A stretch of DNA of 64,000 bases. Origin: Formicarius rufipectus. Taxonomy: Eukaryota > Chordata > Aves > Passeriformes > Formicariidae. The notes under the pieces were generated by a model. The model ran no database searches, had not been told where the DNA came from, and saw only the letters and a list, made by a program, of their open reading frames with translations. Position numbers and translations under genes: made by a program. The stretch lies in the NCBI GenBank assembly GCA_013399695.1, contig VXAU01003747.1:124001-188000 (forward strand). The letters are read 5' to 3'. How positions within the stretch are numbered: the stretch's first letter is position 1; the number at the start of each line of letters is the position of its first letter. Positions 51,366 through 63,072 of this stretch are shown here, piece after piece.

Positions 51366-51458
51366 TGCAATGACTTGAATGTAAAATGCATGAGCAGTGC
51401 AGGAGCTACACAGCAACAAAGCTCTTCTTCAGCAGAAAGGCTGGCTGATGCCTTCCAG
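51366..51458 (+). CDS. Candidate internal exon (best splice signals in the window), function unknown
   Basis: The upstream side carries a textbook 3' splice site: CTGAC about 30 bases before the AG, then some 20 nearly pure pyrimidines, then TTAG. The downstream side is TTCCAG|GTGAGC at 51458/51459, close to the consensus donor. The 93 bases between are exactly 31 open codons in phase 0. The other two + frames stop within the first four codons. The peptide starts CNDLNVKCMSS, has a Gln/Ser-rich centre (TQQQSSSSA) and ends ERLADAFQ. I recognise no family, and the piece is too short for domain calls. It may instead be an exon of a non-coding RNA. If real, transcription runs along the + strand and the flanks are introns. 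Confidence 0.45.
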
Positions 51459-54400
51459 GTGAGCTTGCAGCTCTGTGGTTGAAATTGGATTCTGGCAGGT
51501 ATGTTTGAAACTCTCAAACTGAAAGGACAGTTTTTGCAGCAGCAATGCTCAAGGGCTCACTGTATGAAACATCCTTCCCTGGGCAACAGACATATGATGC
51601 CTGAGGGATCCTCCACTGGTCTAGGAAGCAATACTGACACCCTTCAGTGGGGCAGAGCAAAGAGGGAGCAAACAACCAATATGCATTCTCACTGAAACGG
51701 TTGTATCACAACTACCTCCTGGAGAAACCACCATCTTGGTGCCTATCCCTGGAGAAATACCCATTTCCGTGCCAATTCCATGTCTTTGTGTCTTTCCAAC
51801 CCCCCTTTCCACCCGCAGCTTATGCTGTACTTAGACATTATACTAACCGCAAGAACAAATTCCCAAAAAGGTGAATTGTCTATGAAGCACTCATTTAACA
51901 AAGTGATGGGAAAGGCTGTAAGAATGGGTTCTCAATTTTTTTTCCAACTAAGAGCAGGAGCTGAGGCAGAAGACATCCCAACACAGAACTAGATCTGTGG
52001 CCTGGTCCATGGCAGCCAAGAAGATCATATAAAATCATAGATTTTACCACGTGTTTCCAGACAAATACCTGGAAAAATTCCTTAGTGTATGGCTTGGCCT
52101 ACCAGTAATCCATCTTCACTTGGCCGTCCCAGCTGTGAGGATGGAGCCATTCAGTCATACTTTCATGAAGGCTAACTAGCGCTGATGTGCAGCAGAACAA
52201 ACCAGCTCATGCATCAGGGAGTATTCCTCTTGCCTTGCCATAAGGCTTCAGAGCCTGCCATACACCAAAATGTTCTCCAAGAAAGATTTCATTATATCGA
52301 GTAATTGAGCAATGTAAATGGCAGACAAAGTTAAGGCTGAAGAAAGGTAAAGTGAAGCACATAAAAAAAAAAACCAATCCTAACTTCATATTCACAACAA
52401 TGGAGTCTGAACAAACTATTACCTTTCAGGAAAGCAAATTCAGAATTAAAAGAGAGAGTTCTATTAAAACACTCAGTCAGTTGCAGTCAAAGTGTCAGAC
52501 AGAATAGAGATAATAAAATAGAGAACAAAATATATCTGTATAAATCCAAAGTGACCCTGAGTTTTGTACACTGCTTGCAAGTCTGGCCTCTCCCCAAATC
52601 TCAAAAAATATACTGTTGTCTAAAAAGGAAAAGGAAATCAGAGCTATGATATACCTTCAAAACAAGGAACAACTGAATCACCTGCAGCTTTGCAGTCTAG
52701 AATAAAATCAAGAAAGAGGGATGATATGATAAAGGATTAAAATAAAAAATGCTATTAAAATTAATTTGAAATGCATATTGGCTTTTTCTGTTATAGAAGG
52801 TCTAAAAAGCATCAGGTCACATCATCAGGTAGTGGATTCCAAAAAAAGAAAAAGCCACAGTTTCCCATGAAACATACAGTCAAAATGTAAAGGCCATTAT
52901 TATAGGATTATGTGAATATTAAAATTTTACACAAGTTCAAAGAGTAATTAAACATTTTTATAGAATGCAAATGCATTAAGGACTATTAGATGAGAATTTC
53001 ACCTTGGTTTCAAGTAGTCACTTAGTTCCATGCTAAGAGAAACCACATCCCAGGGATGTACCAGGACGTACTCTCTCCCTTTTCTTGTGGCTCCCCAGGC
53101 ACATGATATTAATTTGTTAGTTAATTTGGTTAGATCATTTTCATGCTCTCAGAGAAACTGCATCACCCAATGAAGACGGCAAAGTCCTGCAGCTTGCATT
53201 ACCAAAAAGCATAGAGCACAGATGGATCTTACTGAGACAAAGCCTCAGCTATTAGACTCACTGAAGTCAACAGGATTAAAAGCAGCTTGTTCAGTCTTTT
53301 TGGATGGGTGACAAACTCATATTTAGCTTCAGTTATAAATAATTTATATCAGGTAACAACTAGTTAATTGATAATTCATTAATATTCATAATTGAATAAA
53401 CACCACTACTGAATTCAGTTGACAAGTTATTTCTGCTTACTTCCTTCAGCAGTTTTCTAGAGCTCCATAATTACAAATGACTTAGTCCTAATTATAACAA
53501 CTATTATTTGTTATTAGCTGGCAATCATTTTACAAATCAGGTATTAAAGCAGCTGTAAAATAACTTGTGCATATTTTATTTTTCAATTTAAGATAATAAC
53601 TTGTGACATTCTGTGCCTTTGCAAATGCCATCTGAAAGAGCAAGTAAATTCTCACTACATCTGACATCAAAAATTGTATCAATTTTTCCAACCCCCTACC
53701 TTAATTTTTAACTATCTGCAGCAAAGCAAAATACTTTATCACAGATTGCAATGTGGATCAGGAGTTTGAACTGAGAGTTTGAAATGCTCCACATAAGTGC
53801 ACGCAACAGCTATTACTGTAGGGTTGCCCTAAGCAAACAGAGTACGTCAAGCACTCTCTGCTGGTGAGCTTTGTCTGATTTGACATGTCTGCACCGTGCA
53901 ATGGAAACAATTGCAGAGACCTCAGCTACTGTCTCATCCACTTCAGCTCATGTCAGAGCCAGGTATGTGAGTGCCACTGCCAATTTGTCTCCTCTTTCTT
54001 TTTCCTGTTGTCGAGGGGCTTAGACTATATGAGAATGAAAGGCAAGACCCATTTATTCCTACTCTCTCCTGATCTGTCTTTCAGTATTAGGAGAGAACAC
54101 AGCAACATCTCAACAGCAGGTAAAAAGGAACTGTATGACACACATCAGCTGGCTGTGCCTACATGTAGGGCACATATGGCCCTTGGGTACCTTGTCTTCA
54201 GGGCATACCTTTATCAGGTGTCCCATGTTCCTTCATACCTTGGCTTCTTAGGGAAGGAAAACCATTATATGGATGAGGAAATAATAAATAACTTTAGTAA
54301 GTTGCCATTGAAAAAAAAGTTGGTGAAGTAAAACCACCTTGGGGCAAAAAACATGTCTTATGACACAGGCTGGCACACTCCAGAAGGGCCAGAGACCAGC

Positions 54401-54758
54401 GTGACTCTGCCGAAGTTGCAGTGAGCATCCTGGCACTATGCAGAATGGAACTTCAGGGTAAGTCAGTCCCATGCCTGAGTTTTCAGTTTGTCTCATTCCA
54501 GCGATGCATATCCATAGCAGCACTGCTCAGTTTCTTTTCAGCATTCACATGTGTATGTCTGAGCATACACAGTAACTACTGCAGGAAGTAACAGCTGTAT
54601 ATAAGGTCACCTGTGCCTTTCTGCTTTCTGCTTTTATTTATGAGAACAAAACTCCTTTGCCTTTCTGCAAATGTGGTTACCTAAAGCAAGAAGTCTGTGG
54701 GGGGCCTGTTCTCGAGGGTTTATTTAGGAGTTCTTTCACGCTTCATCTTTGTTTTCAG
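51459..54758. other. Non-coding sequence; TAAT-rich stretch at 53.1-53.6 kb
   Basis: No gene or mobile element is recognised. Between about 53.10 and 53.60 kb there are many homeodomain-type cores (TTAATTG, CATTAAT, CATAATTG, ATAATTAC, CTAATTATAA). Another good pyrimidine-tract acceptor (about 54061-54084) is followed 35 bases later by CAG|GTAAAA, a possible micro-exon. The 148-codon frame at 53885-54331 is Cys-rich without a known pattern and was not called. Confidence 0.55.
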
Positions 54759-54981
54759 AATATGGCCTGAAATTTGTTTACGCTTAGTCAAAGGATGTAT
54801 CAGGGAAGCAGACAGTTATTGCACCTGCAGCCAATGCCTTGTGAAAAATCTGCTAAACCCATAGCTGGGAGCCAGTTGGGGATGAGCAGATCCCTCCTCT
54901 GGGAGATCACTGCTAACAGTGATTCACTGCTCATACATGCTCAAATGCCAAGTGTTATTTAGGTTTTGTACAGGAAATAAA
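54759..54981 (+). other. Possible terminal exon with polyadenylation signal
   Basis: A good acceptor (pyrimidine-rich CTTCATCTTTGTTTTCAG ending 54758) precedes sequence in which one frame runs 34 codons to TAG 54862-54864. A second frame is open from 54774 to a stop ending at 54962. AATAAA lies at 54976-54981, with GT/T-rich sequence downstream. Two competing open frames make coding doubtful; a 3' exon of a non-coding transcript fits equally well, as does chance. Confidence 0.22.
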
Positions 54982-55630
54982 AAGAAACAGTAAAAAGGAA
55001 CAGGAAAAAGTGGTTTCAGACATGTCGTCCTTTTACCTCAGGGTTGCTGTTCCTCTTGGGTAGAGCCAGGCTCCCTGCATCTCTTAGCAAACACCTCCAT
55101 GCTATTCCCTGCCAGGGAAAAGAGAGTTTTTCCCTCGTGGTTTGGTGCCAACTCCCTCAGCTGCCTCCAGGTAGAACCCATACCCACCACAGAGCCTCTC
55201 AAACCTCCCTGAAACTGTGGCGACCTGCAGGGCAATGGCTCCACACAGTTTAGCACTCATAAGTCAGTGGAAAAGCCAAATATTCAACATCTATAAAGTA
55301 TTAGTGTTAAAGAAAAATTGTAGGGAGAAATCTTCAAAGATCTGACAGAAGAAGCATCTAGGTTAGGCTAATTTTGAGAAGAGTAGGGAAACCCAAAGGA
55401 GAACACAGCAGCAATAATTCCAGTTGCCCATATATTTCTGAATAATACTGTTATTTATAAGCACAAATCTCCTTGGCTTTCTGTGGCATAAGCAATAAGG
55501 GAGGCAAAAGATGTAGGGACTGGAGGTCTTTCCCTCCTTATTCTTGGCAATTTTACAATTCTATGCTGAAGTTACAAACTTGAGGAAAAAAAGTGGTATT
55601 TGTGCTTTCTTGTAGTGAGGTTTCGGTTGC
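54982..55630. other. Non-coding sequence
   Basis: Two opposed open frames of about 70 codons (55044-55253 + and 55038-55256 -) lie in a GC-richer stretch. Neither resembles a known protein. Nothing else is seen. Confidence 0.55.
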
Positions 55631-55705
55631 CTTTTTTTTTTTTTCGTTGGTTGGTTTTTTTGTTCGGTTGTTTTTGAGGATTTTTGTTTGTGTTTTTTTT
55701 TTTTA
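55631..55705. repeat. T/G-rich low-complexity tract
   Basis: T runs of 14 and 12 bases with GGTT, GTTCGGTT and GTTTGTG interruptions. It is the complement-strand version of the A-run/CCAA/CAAA tracts elsewhere in the window. Confidence 0.85.
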
Positions 55706-58700
55706 AGGAGCCTGATAAAGATGACCAGAGTTTGCAGCGTACAAAGTATCAAATCATCATTCAGGGCAAAGGGTAAGAGACAGCAAGCCCAGCTAAAGGA
55801 CTTGGATAGTTAGACCTCATCTGAAAGCCCCAAACTACACTTACAAACCCCAGACTGCACAGTCCTGTATCAACTGCTGGCTAATGCAGAACAGCTGTTA
55901 AGTCTGCAGCTACACATTGTCCCTCCACAATTTCAGCTGTACCTAAAGTTTTAATTTCAGATAGGCCCAGCATCCCTAGCAGCTCAATGCCTCATGTTCT
56001 GAGCAACCCATTCTCCAGCTCTGGCTCTCAAGGGATCTGACCTGCAAAGCCTTCTCCAAGCCTACCAGACTAGGCTTACCACAAACAAAAGAGGCCAAAA
56101 CCCTGTTTCGGGGAGCAAGAGATTTCCATCTTCCCAAACGCTGAAGGAAATGGATCATTCTTCAAGGCAGTGAGATAAAGAATCAAACAAGCATACCAGC
56201 TCCCAGAAGTCCAATATGCAGGACTGATCTAAGGAATGCCCACCTACATGCCTGAGGTGTCTGAGGCATCAGTATGGATAGTTCCTTTTCCTCAACATTA
56301 CAGTTCACTTATTTTAAATTAAAGGGTACACAGTACATCCTAGAGTTACAAAATTACAGATTTTTATTATTCATGTGCACAGTATTTCATTACCAAGCTT
56401 TGTGTAAGACATTAAGAAGTGATTTTCAAGTCAAAACCACAAATTTCAAAGAAAGTTGGCTTTCACAGAAGACAAAGAAGTGTATTCCCTTGTCTGTCAG
56501 CACTTGTGTTAAAATGTGTTCATAAAGTTTCAATAAATGCATAGTAAATATTATAAGCATGCTACTTGAGAAGTAGACATTACATACATGATTTCAGGCA
56601 ACTTATGTCAAGCCAGTTTATCTAAAAGTGCATTAACCATTTAGTCACCTCTCATAAATCACACAGTAGATAAACTAAGTATCATATATCTCTATCTAGG
56701 AAAAAAGGTCTAATTTAACATTTATTTTCTGCAAGCTCACTCTGAAGTCAGATCCCCCTGACAGACCGATATAACCAGCACAGTTTGGTACTGAGGACAC
56801 AAAGACCTCTTCCCCAGGTCTCTCACTGCCATCACTATTCCAAGATGAAAGCAGCTATTGTGTCTGGACTCGAAACCACCAAGTTTGGAGCTGGTCAGGT
56901 AGCAGCAACCACCTCCTCTGGGAGCTCATTATCAGCAACAAGTCACCATCCATACAATTTCAAAAGCCAAATATTACTGAAGATTCAAACAAGAGTTAAT
57001 CATATTAGATACAGCAACAGCTAAAAGCAGCTCCAAAGCATGTCTCCCTTACATAGATGCAGTTGTTTTTACAGGAATGAAGCTGCTGTCTCCACCTCTC
57101 TCATCCACACAGCCCCTACTGAGGAGAACGAATTTGTCGCCCAGTATTACAGACGCCCTGGTGACCCTGATGAGCATTGCCTGGCCTCCACTGATCGCGA
57201 AGGGCTCCAGTTCTAGGCAGAGGCACAAGACCCAGGGAAGCAGCCACCTCACTGCTCCACCTCCTGGATGCTATAGATGTACCCAAATGTGTTTAGGAAA
57301 GCCACACACTGAAGAGTCACCTACACTCTGTACCTCAGCTTCCTGCTTCCTTGGGCTCACCCTTAGGACACCATTCCTTGGTTTGCAAGGAGGCTATGTC
57401 TGTGGTTGCCATCCAGAGCCACAAAACACACTGGGAAACCACAGCCTGCCAGCTACAAACACCATATCCATCTTTCAGCAACACCTTGAGCAGCAGGAGC
57501 AAGCAGCTGACCAGTGGATGGCAGTGGTCCCAGCTGCTGCTTTTTCCTTAAACCAGAGCAGAGTGCAGAGAAGCTGTGCTGGATCCTGCTGCTGCCCAGC
57601 AGAAGGGAATAATGCCAGTCTGTCTAAGAAACAGCAGGAGTACAAACAATAAAATCTTCAGAGATGAAAGTCTTACAAGAGCTGGTCAAAGATTTTTAGA
57701 CTTTGTTAATTTTTGAACAGTAGAGAAACTCAAAGACTGAATGGAAAATTGAAAATAATCCTCCAAATAAGTAAATGGGACTACAGCTCAGCTAGTTGGT
57801 CCACAGTTCTGGGTGCTGCATGGAAAGATGGTGATGGTCAAAACCTCTATTGCGAACAAATAATGTATTTTGACCACCTACACCACCCACTTGAAGGTTG
57901 CTATAGCAATAATGCCTTATCTTCTTTTCTCATTCAAAGCTCCAGCAACAGAGAACAAATAGTGTGCTGCCTGAAGTAGAGTCAGAGATAATTCTTTAAA
58001 ACTGTATCAGAATCAAAAAGCCATTTACCTGAGCTCTTCTTTTTTTTTCTATCATTGTTGAACTGCAAGTCAAACATTCACTAACTATACCTTCTCAGTC
58101 TCAGAAAACAAAAAAGCTATTGATTTTCAGCACTTTTCTTTGTGTACTGACTTTTTTCTCCCATTAAAATGTCTCCAGAAAAACAAAAGATTTCCTACTG
58201 TGTTTGCATCCAATGTGAGTTTGCACGGAAGCATTAATGAAGAGCAATAAAAGGCCAATAAATGTTGTGTGGCAGGACCTGCAAAATGTCAGCTCAAGCA
58301 GTTTCTGTTTCTTCTGTCTTATCCCAGAAGATGGAGCCAAATTACTAAGTGTCTGTGTCCCTGACAAACTGCACATAGGTACTACTGAACAAAACCTTTT
58401 CCAATAATGGTAAGGTTAGTCTCACTCAAGGTCTTCCATTGCCAAGGTTGGCTGGGAAAGCAGTCAGGTTTCTTGCAGATATTTTTTGTATGTCAGAGCT
58501 GTTTCATAGTGCTTTGAAAAGAAAGGAGGCCAACTAGATCAAGGTCAGAAGCCTACATTTTAAGAAAGCTAAGTGAAAGGAAAAAAACCCCACACTAAAC
58601 TTCTCCACAGACAAGAAGAAACCTTTATTTCTCATTGGCATTATCACAAACCTATTTGGTAGCCTCACAAAATGAGTTTGAGAGTCTAAAATACAAACAT

Positions 58701-59235
58701 ATTACTCATTCTTGGCTTGCATGTTACTTGCAGTAACTAAAAACTAATGAAAAAAAGCTGGAAGAGCTTTCTGTAAATATATCAGACCTAATGAGCACCC
58801 TGTCCTCGCATTTTGTGATTCCCTGCTGGAAGCAGTTAAAAAAGCCATACTGCAAGAGCAGGCTGGCTGGAACAGCCTTTAGGCTTATCCCAAATCACTC
58901 AGAAATCATTCAAAGTACATCTTTTCCTTTGCACAACATGAGGCAATCGTGTTTCTGAGGATAAGCAGAAAGGCGTGACCTGAGACAGGTCTGGGAAGTC
59001 AAGGGACGGTGTTCACCACAAAACACTTTCTGAATCCCTCTCACAGATCACTGAAGAGGAGAAGTGTCCTGTTTGGGTGGGAAGTCATGCAAGGTTCAGC
59101 CTGAGGCTCAGCATTCTTAGAGGAAGGTCTGCTATCAAATTCACTGATCCCACCCTCGGCCCTTATGGCTAGTTTGACCCTTGCAGATTTTGTCTTTTTG
59201 TGGTAGAATGTTGTTCTCATTATGACGACACTCCT
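55706..59235. other. Non-coding sequence holding the window's longest open frame
   Basis: 57077-57652 (+) is an open frame of 191 codons, the longest in the window, in a GC-richer patch with several CpGs (57125-57210). An acceptor-like TTGTTTTTACAG ends at 57074, and AATAAA overlaps the stop region near 57648. The peptide (rich in Ser, Pro, Cys, Gln) has no domain, signal or repeat that I recognise, and - strand frames are also open over part of it. I treat it as probably non-coding or as an unannotated terminal exon. The rest of the interval shows nothing. Confidence 0.45.
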
Positions 59236-59270
59236 GATGGGTCCCTTCCAACTCAACAGATTCTATGAAC
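59236..59270 (+). mobile_element. Possible CR1 3' tail scrap, + strand
   Basis: GGGTCCCTTCCAACTCAACA followed by an ATTCTATGA octamer resembles the extreme CR1 3' end. Only about 35 bases match, and the sequence upstream is not recognisable as CR1, so this may be a tiny truncated insertion or coincidence. Confidence 0.45.
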
Positions 59271-59828
59271 TTCTCTCACCTCCAAGGATAAGACCACCAA
59301 GTTATTCAGGACAGTAAAAGTGGTGACGAATGCCTAAGGAACTGCCTAAGACTGTCTAAGTTTCAGTGACTGGCCAATACCATGGCAGAAAAAATACAGT
59401 GTAGACAGTCAGTGACACATGGAGGGCAGAAAACAATCCTAATTTAACATTCAACCACTGATTTTCTAGCAGATTCTATTTTACTGCAGTTGTGTAACAT
59501 GAAAAAAGGCTCCAACTACATGGAAGGACAGAGCAACATTAGGCAAACTATGACTAGAAATTTGATAGTTAACATAATTATTGTAATTACCACAAGGAGG
59601 TTTTGGATTCATAGAGGTAAAAATTAACAAGTGATAGCAGTCCGTGCAAGCCCAGCTGCATCAGTTCTGATTCTTATTTGATCTGGATCCTGAGACGGTA
59701 TCTGAAGAACAGTAAGAAAGAAGTCATTTGTGCTGGTTAGCTAAGTGAATGCCTTGATTCAACTGCATATTCATGGTCCCATCTTGGGTTTATGCTATAC
59801 AGAAAGCAGAAAGCCTTTAAATAAACTT
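59271..59828. other. Unique non-coding sequence
   Basis: Nothing recognisable on either strand. Confidence 0.6.
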
Positions 59829-59873
59829 GCTTGTTTGTGTTTTTGGTTTGTTTGGTTTGGTTTCTGTTTCGTT
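59829..59873. repeat. GTTT-rich low-complexity tract
   Basis: About 45 bases of GTTT/GGTTT units, the fourth tract of this type in the window. Confidence 0.8.
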
Positions 59874-61241
59874 AAAGGTGAGCAAAGCGTTAGCTACAGT
59901 TTGGGAACAAATGGAAAATATTAAATGAGCCAAGCCTTGCATAGGCATATGGATGTTGATAAACCCAGGCCAAAGGCAAAGAGGATCCCTTCTTATCCAA
60001 TGAGTTATTAAAAAAAAAAACCCAAACATGTAGGGAGGGACACTTAAGCCAAAGAAAACTGAACCAAAGCCAAGAATGCCTGCCAGTCCTTTTCAGTTGT
60101 TGCACACTGGAAGAGATGCAGAAGTACAATATCCTGTAGGAAGAAATTGCAGGAGGTTCCAAGCTCATGAAATGCACAAAAAAACCACACTCATTGCTTA
60201 GGGAGTTTGCAAATGTGCTGTGTAAGTAAGTTTAGCTTTCATGTTGCATTCTGCTTGGGCAGATGGGAGTTTTAGACAGCCTAAATCTCAGATATAACAC
60301 AATTGTGGAAATTTTAGGCATGACAGAATACAAGGCAGGGAATTACAGAGGAATTCAAACATAGGGTCTGGGTTTGCTCTAGACCTTTTACCATGCTGAT
60401 GGATGGAATTTGCTTTATGGCCTCAGTACTTGATTCTCAAATCCCACAGCTGGAGTCAGATTTTCAAAATTGCAGTCCTCCTCCCTTTTAGAAACTTAAA
60501 GATGGAGAACGCCTTTCAAACAGTATTACTACCTGGTATAACATCTACTTGCCAAAGCTCTTAAAACCTCTTGGCCCTTCCTGTAAGAGAATACAGGCCA
60601 AAGATACTTATTTTAGAAGAAGAGTGCATGTCTTAAGGAAGAAAGCAAAATTAGAATTCAGATTTAAAAACACTGATCATGCAATTACAACTTTGTTACT
60701 CTCATAGTTAACCACAGGGTTAAACTCATCTGATTTCCACTCCAAATTTCAGTTTCCAACTACTAGATTTTGTTATTTCCTAGGGTCAAGCTCAAAGCTG
60801 TCAATTATCAATGTTTTTGTTCCCCTTAGAGGTAATTATAGCCTACGAGGAAGTTGCTCATTTATCTTTGCTTTGATGAGACAAATGAGAGAGAGGGCTC
60901 CTGAAGTCTCTCTGTATAATGCATATTTTTACAGCTCATTTAACCATGTGTGTTTTCTTCAAGCATCCTCCATCCTCAAGACACTTTTATAAGGACAAAA
61001 TCTAGAGTGAGACTCTGTAGAGGTATTCTAGACAAGTCCAAAAAAAAATCAGATATATTTTTACTCTAAAGAGCTCTTTAGTTCCATTGGCAGAATGTGG
61101 CAAAAGATTCTACAAGAAAACAGCAGGATTTTATGTACAACTACTTTAAAGTAAAATTGCCCTGTCAGGCAGGATTCAAGTTCAGCTCTTTCAAACCAAC
61201 AGAGGGAGATTTTGAAGGAGAAATGCTTGACATTCAGGATT
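59874..61241. other. Unique AT-rich non-coding sequence
   Basis: No gene or known mobile element. A 10-base A run followed by CCCAAAC lies at about 60009-60024. Confidence 0.62.
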
Positions 61242-61281
61242 AAAAAAAAAAAAACCCAACAAAAAGAAACAAAAAAACAAC
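61242..61281. repeat. Poly-A / CAAAAA low-complexity tract
   Basis: Thirteen A, then CCCAAC, then A-rich sequence with CAAAAAAAC. It shows the same A-run to CCC transition as several other tracts in the window. Confidence 0.82.
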
Positions 61282-62170
61282 AGCTTTGGGTTAGTAGCAA
61301 GAGCACAGTGCCCCTTCATACCCTCTCCTTTACAATTTTGGGTGCCATGCACCTTTCTCCCCAGGAAAAGGAGGAGGTAATAAAAGCATATTAAACCTGT
61401 TCTTGGTAAATATCATCTCCTTTGAATGGAAGAAATCCCTTATGAATTCCTAAATGAAGACTCACATAGCACATATTATCTGAGCATTAAAATCTGCCCA
61501 TGGCTGGTGCTGCTGATATCTAATGTGCATGGGGAAAGTAAGGCTTAAGAGAATTTTACAAAGATGACATTCAACATAAGCCCACTCTGACTTGAGATCC
61601 ACATCTGGAGCAGCTAGAATATGTCAGAAGTTATTGAAAGATCAGGAACTGTGTTTGACATATCCCACCACTCCCTGCTTCAGTTTTGCAGGCTAGATTA
61701 TCTGGATATAGACTTGGAAGGAATTTCAGCTTCAGTTCTTATCTAAAGCTTTCAATATACTTTTTAATGGCAAGATAAAAATGCCTAGCACACAAAATGA
61801 TTCTTTTCTGTCAGATCTGGGAATTAGTGATAAATTCTGATGCAACACCATAAATAACTCTTTCTATTTAATGATGCTGAGCATGTTAGGCTATGTCAAT
61901 CATCCCTTCGAAATGAAGAGGAGTTGTGATTTGAAATGGCAAGCTGTGTGTGTCTAATCAATAATCTCATTATGTGTCAAGCAAACCAAATTTGATTATC
62001 ACAGAGCCTCTACAGTTCCCCTCAGTGTAGTTGCAACTCAGTTGCCATTCAAACTCCCAGTCTCAAATCCAGTAGGTGAAACTGGTGTAACTTTATTTAT
62101 AATCCCAATGGGGAGGTATCTAGAGGATTTGTGAGATAACAGTCCCCTAACTATGTAAACCACAGGAGAT
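61282..62170. other. Unique AT-rich non-coding sequence
   Basis: Nothing recognisable on either strand. Confidence 0.62.
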
Positions 62171-62206
62171 TCCACTCTCCAGTGGAGGGGGAGGGCGGGC
62201 GGGGGG
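62171..62206 (+). other. Hairpin abutting a G-quadruplex motif
   Basis: TCCACT-CTCC-AGTGGA (62171-62186) is a perfect 6-bp stem with a 4-base loop. It is followed at once by GGGGGAGGGCGGGCGGGGGG (62187-62206). The four G-runs of at least three, separated by single-base loops, meet the strictest quadruplex definition. It is the only such motif I saw in an otherwise AT-rich window. Function is unknown; it could stall polymerases or mark a regulatory site. Confidence 0.7.
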
Positions 62207-62861
62207 AAAGAAGACCAAAAATGCTCGTTTCCTTCTTAAAAAAAATAAAAACCACACACACAACCAAAATACTTCCTACCATTTTTTGAGACATTTCTTG
62301 TTTTCCAAGCCTCTCACTGGCTCCTTGCACCTCTAAGCCCTTTTGAAATACAAGTAGCTCCAGACTTTGGGTAGACACTTGTCCAGTAAAACAATCAGGA
62401 CTGTTCAACCCTTCCATGGTTTTGTTATTCTAAGATCTATATAGCACAGTCCATGTCCTAAATTATTCCTTTTAACTGATCTACCCACAAAGACTCATAC
62501 TCTGCCTCACTCTGACCTTGCAACATACCTAAGGGATCTGCACAGGAGTAAGCTGTAAATCAAAGGATGTCATGAGATCCAACAGTATATTCCCACTATA
62601 AGATCTACAAGACTTCATTACATTCAGACCACTCACTCCTTTTTTTTCAGTTTGCTCCCCACATGCACAAGAACATAAGTTCAAAGCTCTGTTCTGCTCA
62701 CTCAACATCCACATATATGATCATGACACTGGATGCCTTTGTTAGGTGCACATTTAGCAGCTGTGTGCACTCCACCATGAATCATGAATACAGAAGGAGA
62801 GCTCAGACCCATTATAATTCCATCAGTCTAAGACCAGATGTTGCTGCAAGTTACCATTTGA
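62207..62861. other. Unique non-coding sequence
   Basis: Contains a short ACACACAC run (about 62254-62261) and a T run near 62640-62647. No gene is recognised. Confidence 0.6.
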
Positions 62862-63072
62862 AGAAATTACTTTCTCTAAGGGTGGTGAGTCCCTGGAAGA
62901 GGTTTCCCAGAGAAGCCATGGATACCCCATTCCTGGAAGTGTTCAAGGCCAGGCTGGATGAGACTTCGAGCAACCTTGTCTAGTGAAAGGTGTCCCTGCC
63001 CATGGCAGGGGAGTTGCAACTAAATGGTATCTAAATCCTTTCCAACCCAAACCAATCTATAATTTTATGATT
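62862..63072 (+). mobile_element. CR1 LINE 3' fragment, + strand
   Basis: About 210 bases of the CR1 3' end in sense orientation: 'gggtggtgagtccctggaag' (about 62880), 'ggtttcccagagaagccatg' (about 62901), 'gttcaaggccaggctggatg' (about 62941), 'ctgcccatggcaggggagtt' (about 62997) and the tail 'ccaacccaaaccaatctata' (63042-63061) with decayed octamers. It is heavily 5'-truncated, as most genomic CR1 copies are. Part of a 106-codon open frame (62663-62983) runs into it and is incidental. Confidence 0.92.

Noticed and set aside
53885..54331. 148-codon Cys-containing + strand frame
   Set aside because: Cys spacing fits no known zinc finger or secreted family, and splice signals fall inside it. 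Treated as chance.
62663..62983. 106-codon + strand frame
   Set aside because: Its second half is CR1 3' sequence; not a gene.
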